Source: Aphanomyces cochlioides
Taxonomy: Eukaryota > Oomycota > Saprolegniomycetes > Saprolegniales > Verrucalvaceae
Direction: 5' to 3'
Length of the DNA: 64,000 bases
Assembly (NCBI GenBank): GCA_019828595.1
Contig: JAHQRK010000002.1
Location: 2,294,001-2,358,000, forward strand
Position numbers and translations under genes: made by a program. The notes under the pieces are model-generated. The model made no database searches, was not told the origin of the DNA, and was given only the letters and a program-made list of their open reading frames with translations. Within the stretch, counting starts at the first letter, position 1, and every line of letters begins with the position of its first letter. Below are positions 49,203 to 59,564 of this stretch, piece by piece.

Positions 49203-52200
49203 AACAGACGGAATCCACCGGGTCGGATTAGGAGATACTCCAATCGCTTGCACGACTCGACAACTGCAAACGCCTCCTTCTCCACGATCGGCCAGCGCTC
49301 GCTCGCGCCGCGGAATGCTCCGCTCAGAAACGCCAAGGGCTCATGCCTCTGCTCGCTGGCGGCCAATTCCAAGTCTTCCGCGGGCACTTGCGTAGCGATC
49401 GCGCCCCAAAAACCCTCGCTCGCGTCGGTATACAGACAAACCATCTTGTCCGGATCCGGGTGAGCCAAAGGTACCATACGTTCCAGCGTCTTCTTGACGC
49501 GATCAAAGCAGATCGCGTGGTCCTCACACCACCCGATCGAGCTCAACGACACTCTCGCTAGCGCCGTCTTCTTCCTCGATGCGGCAGCCTTCGCCGCAAT
49601 ATCCAGTAGCTTCGTCAATGGAGCTACCAGAGCGCTGTACTCTGGGATGTTCGCATGCATCCAGTTGGTCGCGCACAAGAATTGTTGCAGAGCAGCTGCC
49701 GTCTGTGGCGGCTCCAACTCACACAGGCCTTGGACTCGTGCTGGCGCGTGGGCGATACCACTCGCGGATATCTCTTTCCCGCACCAGATCGTCTTCGTCG
49801 TAAAGAACACACATTTCTTCGGGTGTAGCTTCAGGCCATATTCTCGACAGATGTCAAGCACGCGCCGGAGTAACCCCAAAAGATCTTCAGCTGATCGCGC
49901 GTACCCAAGCAGATCGTCCAGCCACCCGATCAGGCCATGCATGATCATCCCACCAAACAGTTCGTCCACTACGCCTTGACAATAGGCCACCGCATCGGTC
50001 TGGCCCATCAGCACGCGCGTCGGGGTGACGACCCCGATCGGCGTCATGAACGAGTAGTATTCTTGTGAGTCGGGGTGCAAGGGTAATTGCCAGTAACCCT
50101 TCATCCAATCCAGAGTAAAATACACCTTCGAATCCTTGAGGACCGCCATCGCAACCTCCAGATTCGGCATCGGCCATGGCATAGGCTCCGTGCACGCATT
50201 GATCGGTCTCGAGTCAATCGTCATGCGCAGATCGCCAGGGTCTTTCTTGGGCACGATCCGGGGCGCCGCCGCCCAACGCGATCGGGTGTTTCGATACACC
50301 AAGCCCGCTTCTTCAAGCTCGCGCACATGTTTCTCCAGGTACTCCATATGCGTAGGAGGGTAGCGTCGCAGACCCGATCGCACCGGTACAGCATCAGGCT
50401 TGAGTCGAACCTTTAGTGGAGCAACTTTCACGGGCGGATCGCGTCCAAAACTCACTCGGACCACGTCTTGAAACTCAAGCAAGGTCTCTCGGAGACTTTC
50501 AGCATTGTCGCTCTCGAGACCTTCTCCGCGCGCTTCCTCAACCTTCTGCAGCAACAGTTCACGCACGATCGCTCCATCTTCGATGTGATCGGTTGGCCGT
50601 AACTCAGGCGTGGCACAGCACATACCCTCGTCTTCATCGATCTCGTCACATGGCTCTTCCACACGTAGAGTCCTGTGCATAGCCACTCCCGGCGTCGAGA
50701 TCGGTTGATCGCCAAAATCCCAAACGGCTTGTTGGCGTTTTGCGTTTTCCAGCAATGTCTGATCGCTGTATCCCAACTTCTTCATCACAGGCAGTCCAAG
50801 GGTCAGCTCGATCGCTTGAACTGACTCGTCAACCCATACGCGTAGGCCGCGCAGCATCAAAGGACCACACGCCGTCTTGAACTCGAGCTTGCGCAGGAGC
50901 ACTTGCTTAGCCACGCTAATGGGTTCGCTGCTCGCTCCATATGGTTGCAGGTTGACCGGCGCTGTATTCAACAGCTCGACCGGCGCGCCAGATGCAATAA
51001 GCGCGGAGACCAGACCACCAGATGCTAGCGACAGATCGGCCCCTGAGTCCAGTAACGACGCTGTAACAGGCAAAACACCTTCCACCAGGCACTGTAGGCC
51101 TTCTCGGGGCTCGTTCGCTCCCGTGGCAACCCTCTTGACACCCGATCGGGCGGCGCCTCGCGCGCGCTCAGATGCTAAAGCATTCGCATGCCCTTTCAAC
51201 AGGGCAACGGCTTCGTCCTTGGTAACGTCTGGGCAGTCACGCACCATGTGATCTGGTGACTTGCACTTGAGACAACCCATCTTTGACCCCCGAGCTGGCA
51301 CGCTCGGTACAAACGTTGTCTTCTGGGTAGGCGGCGAGGCGGATCGGGTGATCGGGGGATCGCCCGATCGCGATCGCGTGGACTTCGCAGACTCAAATCT
51401 CACCGCCGGTTTGCTCGCAGGCTTCTCATCTTCATAGCCAACGTATCGCTCGTGGCCGATCGCGTACTCGTGCAGCCACCTCACAAAGCGGTACACATCC
51501 TTCTTGAGCGGCTTGTTTCGTGACAGCGCCATCTGTTCCGTCACCACCCGGTGTAGCGAAGCAGGCTTGATCGCGTCTGTGATGATCTTGACAACAGCCG
51601 CACCTTCTTCGCGTAATATCCATTCTTGCCGATCGCGTCGTAGGGCGGCCGACATGTTGTCGAGCATTCGCCCGATCCAAGAGTCGGCGTCCGTGATCGA
51701 CATATCAAACACAACCGCAGCTGCTATCCGCTTCTTCAAAGTTTCAAGCGCGCGCGGGTCCACATCATAGGCAAGCTTGAACCACACGATCCACTCGCCT
51801 TCAGTCACTTCATCGGGTTCCTTCCCCATGTCCCATTCAGCCATACGCTGCTTCGTCGCAGGCTCAATACACGCACTCACAGGCATAATGAACGGCCGAA
51901 CTCCGTTCGCGGTAAGAGCGTTTGTTTGGCTGATGTACATATTGTACGCGGACATAAACGCACGCCGCTCTTCTTTCGTTGATCCTTTGAACGTTGGGTT
52001 CTTCGGGAGCGCGGGTGCGTTTAGCATAAATCCATCGCCTTGGCCCATGTCGACAACTTCATATGAGTCGTCCGCGCCGTCAGGCGCGCGATCGCCAGGC
52101 GTTCCAAAAGGGTATCGCGCGGGCTTGCTGTCCCACGATTCATCAACGGCCACCGGTTGGCGGCGGCCTTGTGGCGATCGAAACAGCCGCTTCACCGGCG

Positions 52201-52378
52201 GCACGTTTTGGCGTCGTCCACGATCTTCCATGGGACCCATGTCCCGTGATGCAGCGATCGGGCTCGCAGATCGATTTGAGCGCGATCGTGACCCCGCATC
52301 AGTCGTTTCGTCTCGACCGCTTCCCGGGAGTTCCAAGTTCGCTCCGTGTACGTCTTGCCCTGTCATAGGGTTCTTCAT
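49203..52378 (-). CDS. Element D gag, protease, reverse transcriptase and RNase H start
   Basis: The frame opens at the ATG at 52378 and runs about 1059 codons to the pogo insertion. Gag has a basic N-terminus, the core FKGSTKEERRAFMSAYNMYI and one CCHC knuckle (CLKCKSPDHMVRDC). Protease has SLLDSGADLSLASG. RT shows RYPPTHMEYLEKHV, LRMTIDSRPINACTEP, YFTLDWMKGYWQLPL and GWLDDLLGYARS, with WLDD at the catalytic site. RNase H begins VCLYTDASEGFWGA and SERWPIVEKEAFAV. All parts share one frame, as in single-ORF gypsy elements. The pogo insertion replaces the end of RNase H with a short false tail. Confidence 0.93.
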
Positions 52379-52420
52379 GTTCGTCAGCTAGCTTGTCCAA
52401 AAGACAGCTAAAGAATTCTT

Positions 52421-52749
52421 TGTTGTCTCCGCCGGCGCTCAAGACCAGCTACCGTGCTCACGACGGTGACCTTGGTGACAAATCCACAAGTGCTTCATTA
52501 GCAGTCCTTACACTGTTTCACTTCTTTCCCTACTGACTTCTCGTTGAAGTTGTCCTTTATCTTCATTTCACTATGGTAAAACGCTAGGGGTGGCATTTGA
52601 GAAGTGTGAAATTTCCGCGTGCCGAGTTCTGCACCCCTAACCTATACATACAAAAACCAATACAAAATAACCCTAACCTAGCTCACACACTATCCAATAG
52701 GATTGCACGTGAGGCTAGGCTTCGAGCGATCGGGCGTGATCCGAGAACA
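52421..52749 (-). repeat. 5' LTR of element D
   Basis: This is the partner of 45314-45642. On the minus strand it is followed at once by AAGAATTCTT, a perfect palindrome, and by no TGG-type primer site. Confidence 0.93.
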
Positions 52750-52754
52750 CAAGT

Positions 52755-53165
52755 ACACAAGAGGTTCAGAGTAAAATGTCCTGCATTGGACCTTTTGCAG
52801 TGGTTGCCCCACGTTGCTGCAATTGCGGTTTTGAAGTTGGTATTGTCCATGACTGTATAGTCGCATTGCTTTGTATTCAAAGCGGGTTTGAGTAGGATTA
52901 GGAAGTCGTCGTTGAATATGAGCTTTGATTTTGAACTAGATGATGCTTGCGCTTGTTCATATCGCTCTACAATGCTAGTCACACTCTCAGATAAACGACA
53001 GCGAAATGAAGTAAATGAATCTTCATTGACATTCAGCATCAGCTGTGTGGGCTGTTTCTCAACCGAGCTTCGTGTATTGCTGTGTGGCTTTCCTATCTTG
53101 ACGACGAGAGATGCCGTTATTGTTGGAGGCATTTGAACTCCACTGCTTGTTGACATCAGTGACAA
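52755..53165 (-). pseudogene. Unknown gene, upstream piece cut by element D
   Basis: The minus-strand frame encodes about 137 residues, including SLMSTSSGVQMPP, Ser-rich QAQASSSSKSK and FNDDFLILLKPALNTKQCDY, then NTNFKTAIAATWGNHCKR. I do not recognise a family. The downstream remainder is at 45058-45313, in a different frame. It may be a host gene or an ORF of an older transposon lying in the Polinton-like element. Confidence 0.45.
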
Positions 53166-53371
53166 AGGACTTATGGATGGCCTTCGCGTATGACGAAGAT
53201 TAATCTATTCTTCCATGAATGAATTGAAGAATAGAAGCTAAAACAAGGACGATTTATAAACACTTGTCACGCAGTTAAACCTGTCTGTAACAAAGAATTA
53301 GACCCCAAATCAAGGAGCCAAAACAATTGCAAAGCACAATATTACATAACAAGGTTAATTCAATGTTCCCA

Positions 53372-54055
53372 TTATGGTGCTTGTTGTATGTATATATTCA
53401 TAATGAAATTTAAGCTAAAATGTGTATAATAATTATCTTTACTGAATGAAAATATTTTATTGAATCTTTCATCATTTGATTTAACTTCGACGTGATAAAT
53501 TCCATAAATAAATCCATATTTTGGTATTTTGAAAATATTACATATTTCACCTTTTGAAGCTGGAAATTCGATATATTCACTTCCCATTATACTGGGGTAA
53601 AACATTTTTTTATCATAAGTAGTTACTGTATCGTATATACCTTCTTGATTATATAATAATACTCCATTATTACATTTATCATAATATACCTACTCATATA
53701 ATTCTATATTCTCAAAATCCTTGTAACATTGTGATATAAATATTTTCATAAATCTTGTTATGCTACTCGAATGAGTTTTATAAAAGGTATTACCATCTGT
53801 TAGTTTAAAACTATTATCAAAATAATCAAATGGTTTCTTCAATATAATTGAACTTAGAATCTCATTTCTCCACGTGATAATATCCTCTGCAAATTTCTAT
53901 AAGCCTTCATTGTTAGCTTCATATCCTTTCATTACTTCAAATGAATTTAATTTAATTTTATGTTTAGATACTAGTTTATATTCTTTCGTTTCATAATTAT
54001 ATGTATTAAATGTATTATCTTCCTTTTTATACCAAGTAATAAAAATTGGAAACAT
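53372..54055 (-). pseudogene. Protein-primed DNA polymerase B, N-terminal part
   Basis: From the ATG at 54055, just after TATATACTGTATATAATA, the frame runs MFPIFITWYKKED. It passes in-frame TAG codons (near 53898 and 53692) and then reads TTYDKKMFYPSIMGSEYIEFP. That is the DxxxxYPS motif A of protein-primed family B polymerases. NYYTHFSLNFIMN follows, where the C-terminal part should begin but is found inverted at 43772. It would replicate the viral genome from a protein primer. Stops and rearrangement show decay. Confidence 0.8.
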
Positions 54056-54334
54056 TATTATATACAGTATATATTTTATACTGGCTAAGGCCGGGTCTGG
54101 ATACCCAAAAAATTGGCAAAAAATGAGATATTTTGGCATTTTTTGAAAAATTGGCAAAATTTGAAGCATTATCTGTCTGGATACAGAAAATGCCGATATT
54201 TTATATTTGCCAAAAAATGAAGGTTTCGCCAAAAAATGAAGGTTTCGCCAAAAAAAAGTCGGTTGGAGGAGTTTTTTTCAGAAATCGGAATATTCTTTCT
54301 GCAGGTCTAAGTTTTCGATTTCGGTTCTTGCGCC

Positions 54335-55024
54335 ATGACGATATGGAACGATGCGCTCGATAAGATCTGGATCGACGAGCGGCTTCATCAGGCAAATGTA
54401 TTGGGCCAGCGATCGGATACTGGTTTCAAGAAATGCGCTTTTTTGGCTGCTCTGTCAAAGCTGAACCAGTCTCCTGGATTGAAGAAACCATTCACAATGG
54501 CGCAATTACGGTCAAGAAATGAAGTCAAGAAAGGAGAGTTTTCGATTGTGCACAAGATGACAACAGCTTCAGGAATGGGATGGGAAGACTCCACTTGCCG
54601 CGTGATTTGCACTGGCACTACATGGGATGCATACTTCGAAGAGAACATAAACCCCAAGATCAAGAAATGGCAAAACAAGACATTCCCTCTGTACCACAAG
54701 TGTTGCGAACTCTATGGAAAAACACTTGCTACTGGAAGCATGGCATTTTCAACGGTGAAACCAAATGAAAGACAGCAAGCAGCTGCAACGATTTGTATGT
54801 CCGACGATGATGAGTTCAGTTTCAGCCGTGAATGGGCCAGCCGAGATGACGAAACAGATCAAATTCCAAACGATGAAGATGGAAATGACGATGAAGAAGC
54901 TTCAGATCAACGTAAACGACCTTCGCCATCCCCTGAAATTGCGTCAAACAAACGAAACAAGTCACTGGCATCAAAAATGGTAATGTATTCGAAAGGTATG
55001 AAGAGACTGCAGAGCAGGAGCTGA
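54335..55024 (+). CDS. Harbinger Myb/SANT-like DNA-binding protein
   Basis: The frame starts MTIWNDALDKIWIDERLHQA and encodes about 230 residues. The N-terminal half has regularly spaced Trp and aromatic residues (WNDALDKIWID, WEDSTCRVICTGTTWDAYF) and LYHKCCELYGKTLATG, as in Myb/SANT-like proteins of Harbinger elements and plant relatives. An acidic Asp/Glu stretch and a basic KRKRPSPSP-like end follow. In this superfamily the protein helps the transposase bind element ends and enter the nucleus. The frame after 55024 shifts, so the C-terminus may be altered. Confidence 0.75.
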   Translation: MTIWNDALDKIWIDERLHQANVLGQRSDTGFKKCAFLAALSKLNQSPGLKKPFTMAQLRSRNEVKKGEFSIVHKMTTASGMGWEDSTCRVICTGTTWDAYFEENINPKIKKWQNKTFPLYHKCCELYGKTLATGSMAFSTVKPNERQQAAATICMSDDDEFSFSREWASRDDETDQIPNDEDGNDDEEASDQRKRPSPSPEIASNKRNKSLASKMVMYSKGMKRLQSRS

Positions 55025-55286
55025 AGATTCTCGCGCACCTCGTAAATCCCCCTGAAGAGACAGTTGAATTGTCGGCGTCAGAACGAGCATTATTGATACT
55101 GCAGAAAGATTTAGCGCCACGTGAACAACGGATGATATGGCCATTGCCTTTGAAGTAATGGAAAATTCAACTAAAGCAAGACTGTCCTTACACATGCAAG
55201 GAGAAGTTCGCGATGTGTGGTTAAGACGTCAGATTCGTGTCCAAGCAAGTTATAAAGGATAAATGTATTGTCGTTTAATGTCTTCT

Positions 55287-56482
55287 TCATCTTGATCGCC
55301 GGATTTCGAGATATTGTTGCCACATCAACTCAGCAATTTTATCTCGCCATGATTTTGCTTCATCGCTATCTTGTTCAAGAGGCTCGTCAGCGGCATCCCC
55401 TGTGCTACTCTGACCAGACAAACTTTGATCTGCTTCTTGAACAAATACGTCGTCCACACATCCATTGAAGCGAATAAAATTGTGCACCACGCACAACGCC
55501 ACGACCAGTTTTGTCTGAAACAAATAGTCGTACTGGACAGGATAGCTGAGGACCGGAAAACGCTTCTTCAGTACGCCAAACGCACGCTCGATTACATTTC
55601 TGAGACTTGAATGCCTTAAGTTGAAAAGCACTTATTTGTTCTGTGGCTTCAATCGTCCTTGACCAAATTCCTTGAGAAGGTACCTGGTTGCACGGTAGGG
55701 AGTCAAACATTTTGTCGTCAAAGCGTAGCCGGTATCCATCAGGTCGTACAGATTTGGTGACAAGCGGAAACCTTTTGTCAATGCGTCTTGATAAACACGG
55801 GCGTCGTTTGCACTTCCTTCCCATCCCGACAAGACATAGGTGAATTGTAAATTGAAATCGCATGCGCCTAAAACATTCATCGAAATGCCCTTGCGGTCTC
55901 GAAATGGGGCTTGCTCATTTGTTGGCACCCACACCGGGATATGAGTCCCATCGACGGCCATACGAGCGTTGCGAAATGCAGCAAATTTGTCGCTCCGATA
56001 TATCCTTCTTGGAACGGGAGAATTGACAGGTGGAATACGAATGTATTTCTCGGCAAGGAGACAATTGCGTCCAGCACACGTCGTAGATGTCGAGTAATCG
56101 TCTCACTAGAGTGTTCAAATCGACTCTGCAGCTCAGCGCTCGTGCTATGGTGTCCAGCAAAATACAAAAATATGGCAACCTGCTCTTCAGCATTGACAGT
56201 TCGCGTGGGATGAAGACCGCCAACTTGAACAAGCTCAGCCACAAGAAGTGAGTATACGTGCTTTGACATGTGAAAGTCTTCAACAAAAGCTTCCTTGTTG
56301 CCTTGAATCCGCTCGCTCACCCACATTGCGCCGCTCAGGGAAGTATTCCGTTTGGGTGTTTTCAAAACAAACGACATGTAATGATACATCAAATACAGCC
56401 GTAGAAGTTTTCGCCGTCTGCGTCTAAACCATCCGCGAGCAAAGAGCATGAGGTCTCGACGACGAACGAATTCGTCCTCCAT
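55287..56482 (-). pseudogene. Harbinger transposase
   Basis: The minus-strand product starts MEDEFVRRRDLMLFARGWF. It has a helix-turn-helix region (EEQVAIFLYFAGHHSTSAEL), then MAVDGTHIPV with the first catalytic Asp. GWEGSANDARVYQDAL and DTGYALTTKCL follow, then RNVIERAFGVLKKRFP with the Glu. This is the DDE_4 fold. A frameshift near 55990 and an in-frame TAA at 55632-55634 break it. The TAA could have arisen from CAA. It would need both defects repaired to act. Confidence 0.85.
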
Positions 56483-56684
56483 TGTGAGAAATAGCGCGCC
56501 AATTGTCTTCTATTCGCTTCTTCACCTGCAAAAAATATTCAACACACTTCTAAAAATTCGAAGCTATCCAGACGGCAAAATATTGGAATAAAATTAGTTT
56601 GCAGCAAGTATTGGCATTTCTTGGAACCAAGAGTTCAAAATATTATTTGGCCAAAAAAAAGAGCTGGATCCAGACCCACCCTAA

Positions 56685-57163
56685 TCTTTAAATTCAAATT
56701 AATTATTTTGTAAACAATACATATTGCACTTCGTAAAATTCACAAAATTTTGTATTATCTTGAACTTTGTCTTCGAAATAGTCACCTTCAAATTCAGACA
56801 TATCATTGATATAGGAGTCTAATGATTTTAAAGTAACAAATCCAATATTTGATAACGCTCTAATATATATATTCTTGTCAGTTTTAATATTATATCTATC
56901 AATTAATCTCAGTCCATTTTTCTTAATTTGATTTAACTTTATTGGTGTTTTATCTTGTTTATTTATTTTTATTTTAACTTTATTCTTATCAACTTCCTTA
57001 TTAATTTTAAATACTGTCACTATAATTTATATATCTTATCTTTAAATTGAAATTAATTTATGAATATCATATGTTGGAGGTTCCCTGGAACCATTAATAT
57101 ATACGTTTGTACAGGTTTCTTAATTGTTAAAGTGGCTTCTCCGCGAAGTTCATTTTTCGAAAA
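56685..57163 (-). CDS. Polinton-like element: unknown protein beside the Harbinger insertion
   Basis: The intact frame at 56703-57020 encodes 105 Lys- and Asn-rich residues (NKVKIKINKQDKTPIKLNQ) with no recognised motif. It starts after ATCTTATCTTTAAATTGAAATT, an intergenic string shared with 36880 and 38346. It could be a separate gene or precede the polymerase. The interval to 57163 holds no other gene. Confidence 0.5.
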
Positions 57164-58868
57164 ATGGTGAAAGTGAGCTTAAACTGCTTGGTTGTCGGTG
57201 GCGAAACACCTTTCTGCATCGACATTGCTGATGGAAAGACAGTGGACCATCTCAAGAAGTTGATCAAGGAGGAGATCGATTATGATGGACGTGCGAAGGA
57301 CCTGGTGCTTTATCATACATCGAATGGCAACACGGAGGTCGACGAAGACTTTTTGCGCGAGTTGAAACAGCAAGATTCGAATGGCATGACTGTCAAATAC
57401 GTGAATGATATCGCTTGGATGAATCCTATCAAACTCCTGAAGCGATATCTTGATGCGAATCCTCCAGTGGAAGAACAAATTCATGTGTTGGTGGTGGTCC
57501 CTGCTGAATCGCACCCAAGCAAGAAATAACGTGTTAATGTCGGATTGCGCGAACTCTGTCGAATTTCGTCCAAAGTTATGGAGGATCTCACACGATTTCC
57601 AAATGTGGACGAATTGCCAGCTTTGTTGCTGCAGCCTTTGCCTTTCCAAATGGAAATTACAGATACTTCATTAGCACAAGAACTGTTCGCCGTGGATGCT
57701 CCGCTTATCGAATGTGATGATATGAAGTCGTTGATCAACACGATTACTGTGAAATGCAACCTTCAACCGTCGCAGTTGGCATCAGAAAACACCTGGCAGT
57801 CATATTATGATTCATTTCTCCTTATCATCGAAGTAATGTGTTCTGCAATTGGGTTTCCTATCATCAATAATCGGAATAAAGCGGATACCACTGGTACGAC
57901 CACCGGACCCCTGCGGCCAGATTGTCTCATTTGCACCAACAATGGATTGGTAGTACTTCGAGGTGAAGAAAAGAACGCAACAACAAGTATTGACGTCCCT
58001 CTTACGGAGTTGACAGCCAAAATGAGAACCTGGAATCCAATCTTTTATGGGGAATTACCCTACACGTTGGGGTATGCTACGAGTGGTGCTATTCTGTCAT
58101 TTGTTACGATCGATCCATTTGGGGACAAACACGAAATCATTTCGAGCCAATCACTATTGCAAGCAGGAGAGCAAAGCAAACTACTCAAGATTTTTTACAA
58201 TCTGGCATTTTTTTCAAACTGATGGAAGAGAAGTCGAAACGGAAAACAGCAATTCGCCTTATGCCTTTTCCCCTGAGAATAATGGAAAACGAACCCCTGA
58301 ATTGGTCGATACAGGAATGAGAAGAACGTATGCGAAAAGTACAAGTGATTTCGACCGCATGGTGAATATTTATGAGACGTTGAAGAAGATTAACGACGAT
58401 GCCACTGGAAGTACTCAGTTGCAAGTTGTGAGTGCTATGAAAATGAAAACGACCAAGTTTGAAATAGTTTTGACGGCATTGGGCTTTGAAAAGCAACCAC
58501 TGACTGCGGACGAAGCACGCGAGTGGATTGTTGGGATGCTCACGGCATTGAGCTTTTGGCATGGTTCAAATTTCTGCCATGGCGATATTCGCTGGCGAAA
58601 TATTGTTTTTGTTCTAACCGAAGCAGCCACGGGATACTGGATGTTGATTGATATGGACGAGTCTTTTTCGCCAAATACGCGCAAAATTGATTGGAATCAT
58701 CAACTTATGGGTGAAACACTAACGTACCAGCACGATTTCTATCAACTTGGCAAATTGCTGGCGGCGTTCAAATTTGAATTACCAATTGAACTGGAAAATC
58801 TCGTAAATGCGTTGTTGGCCAGTGTTGGCACAGAAACAACTGCTCAAGACCTACTTGAATTATTATAA
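57164..58868 (+). pseudogene. Crinkler (CRN) effector-like gene inside the Polinton-like element
   Basis: The start MVKVSLNCLVVGGETPFCID and the end of the first module IHVLVVVP are typical of the Crinkler ubiquitin-like header. The LFLAK-type motif appears as LVLYHTS. After an in-frame TAA at 57527-57529 a nuclease-like module follows, with RPDCLICTNNGLVVLRGEEK, a PD-(D/E)xK pattern. Frame changes near 58195 and about 58320 lead to a kinase-like module with NFCHGDIRWRN and WMLIDMDES. Header-nuclease-kinase order is known for Crinkler-type proteins. GC content is higher than in the neighbouring viral genes. It lies between the polymerase side and the right terminal repeat. It is broken as it stands. 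Confidence 0.78.
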
Positions 58869-58989
58869 TTGAATTTAAAATGTCATGTCTCTTATCTAAC
58901 TCAGCTTTTGAATTACAATTGAACGGTGATCGTTAGTGAGGGGTATAATTCCAACTAAAGTTAAACTTCTTATAGAATTTGTATTTTTG

Positions 58990-59345
58990 AACGTATAATA
59001 GTCTCTTCCACTTTGGGAAGTATATTTCAATGGTTAGAGATGATTAAGTGAACTAAGAAAAAGTGAATTTTATAGTTTTATAAGAGTTTTGAAAACTGTA
59101 AAACTAAAAAACTCTATTTTCCTCTAAGTGAATTAGAGTAGAAAACTGAAAAACTAAAAAACAGTATTTTCAGAGTTATACAAATAAGTTAATACTTATT
59201 TTACTTACTATCTTATTTTAGCACATATGCTAAGCATTTAGTAAGTAATATAGTTATTAATAAACTTGTAGTTGAGGACGTGCAGCGAAGCAAGCAATAA
59301 GGAGGGAAGAAACTCCGTTTCTCTCTCTCTCACTCAAGCTTTTTT
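58990..59345 (-). repeat. Right terminal inverted repeat of the Polinton-like element
   Basis: This is the inverted partner of 36264-36720 with small indels. The outer end is AAGCTTTTTT next to the ATGAC duplication. It includes TGCGCTAAG-like and CTCTCTCTCTCACTC runs matching the left arm. Confidence 0.85.
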
Positions 59346-59350
59346 ATGAC

Positions 59351-59564
59351 TCATTCATGGATAGTGCGAGGAGACACTAGTGGAGGTCGAATGCTCAACT
59401 GAGTTGTCTTCTTGAGTGATGAATTTGTCCAAACTGATGTCGATAGAGTAAGTGTGTTGACTTGCTGATGGAGATTGTGAGGTGACTCAGTGGGAATACT
59501 TGGAAGAGATAGGTAGGGCAAACAACAATGCTTTGGAATTACATCGTAAATCAGATACTATAGC
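59351..59564. other. Interval downstream of xylose isomerase
   Basis: No gene is seen. It lies between the right end of the Polinton-like element and the stop codon of xylose isomerase and probably holds the polyadenylation region of that gene. Confidence 0.4.

Larger units (their letters stand above)
45314..52749 (-). mobile_element. Element D: chromodomain Ty3/gypsy retrotransposon, nearly intact
   Basis: LTRs of 329 bp (45314-45642, 52421-52749) look identical and are flanked by CAAGT at 45309-45313 and 52750-52754. A purine tract (AGGGGGGAAG on the minus strand) precedes the 3' LTR. One continuous gag-pol frame fills the interior apart from the pogo insertion at 47365-49200. Without pogo the element is about 5.6 kb. 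Identical-looking LTRs and an open frame mean a recent insertion. It is rich in GATCG/CGATC strings, unlike its relative element B. Confidence 0.95.
54089..56681. mobile_element. PIF/Harbinger transposon
   Basis: The 2593-bp element has imperfect terminal inverted repeats (GGCCGGGTCTGGAT at the left, its partner ATCCAGACCCACCC at the right). It is flanked by the 3-bp duplication TAA (54086-54088, 56682-56684), the TWA type of this superfamily. It has the usual two genes, a Myb/SANT-like protein and a transposase. The subterminal regions repeat TTGGCAAAAAAT-like strings. Confidence 0.9.
36264..59345. mobile_element. Polinton-like (Maverick) integrated virus, decayed and heavily invaded
   Basis: Long inverted terminal repeats start AAAAAAGCTTGAGTGAGAG at the left and end with its complement at the right. 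They are flanked by ATGAC at 36259-36263 and 59346-59350. Inside are the diagnostic Polinton genes: protein-primed DNA polymerase B, retroviral-type integrase, A32-type packaging ATPase and fibre-like and small virion-like proteins. AT-rich coding and promoters set these apart from the host. The span is 23.1 kb but includes later insertions (LINE fragment, Tc1-like, gypsy D with pogo, Harbinger). No major capsid gene or protease is recognised. All large genes carry frameshifts or stops. It is a virus of a protist lineage and is dead here. Confidence 0.82.
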
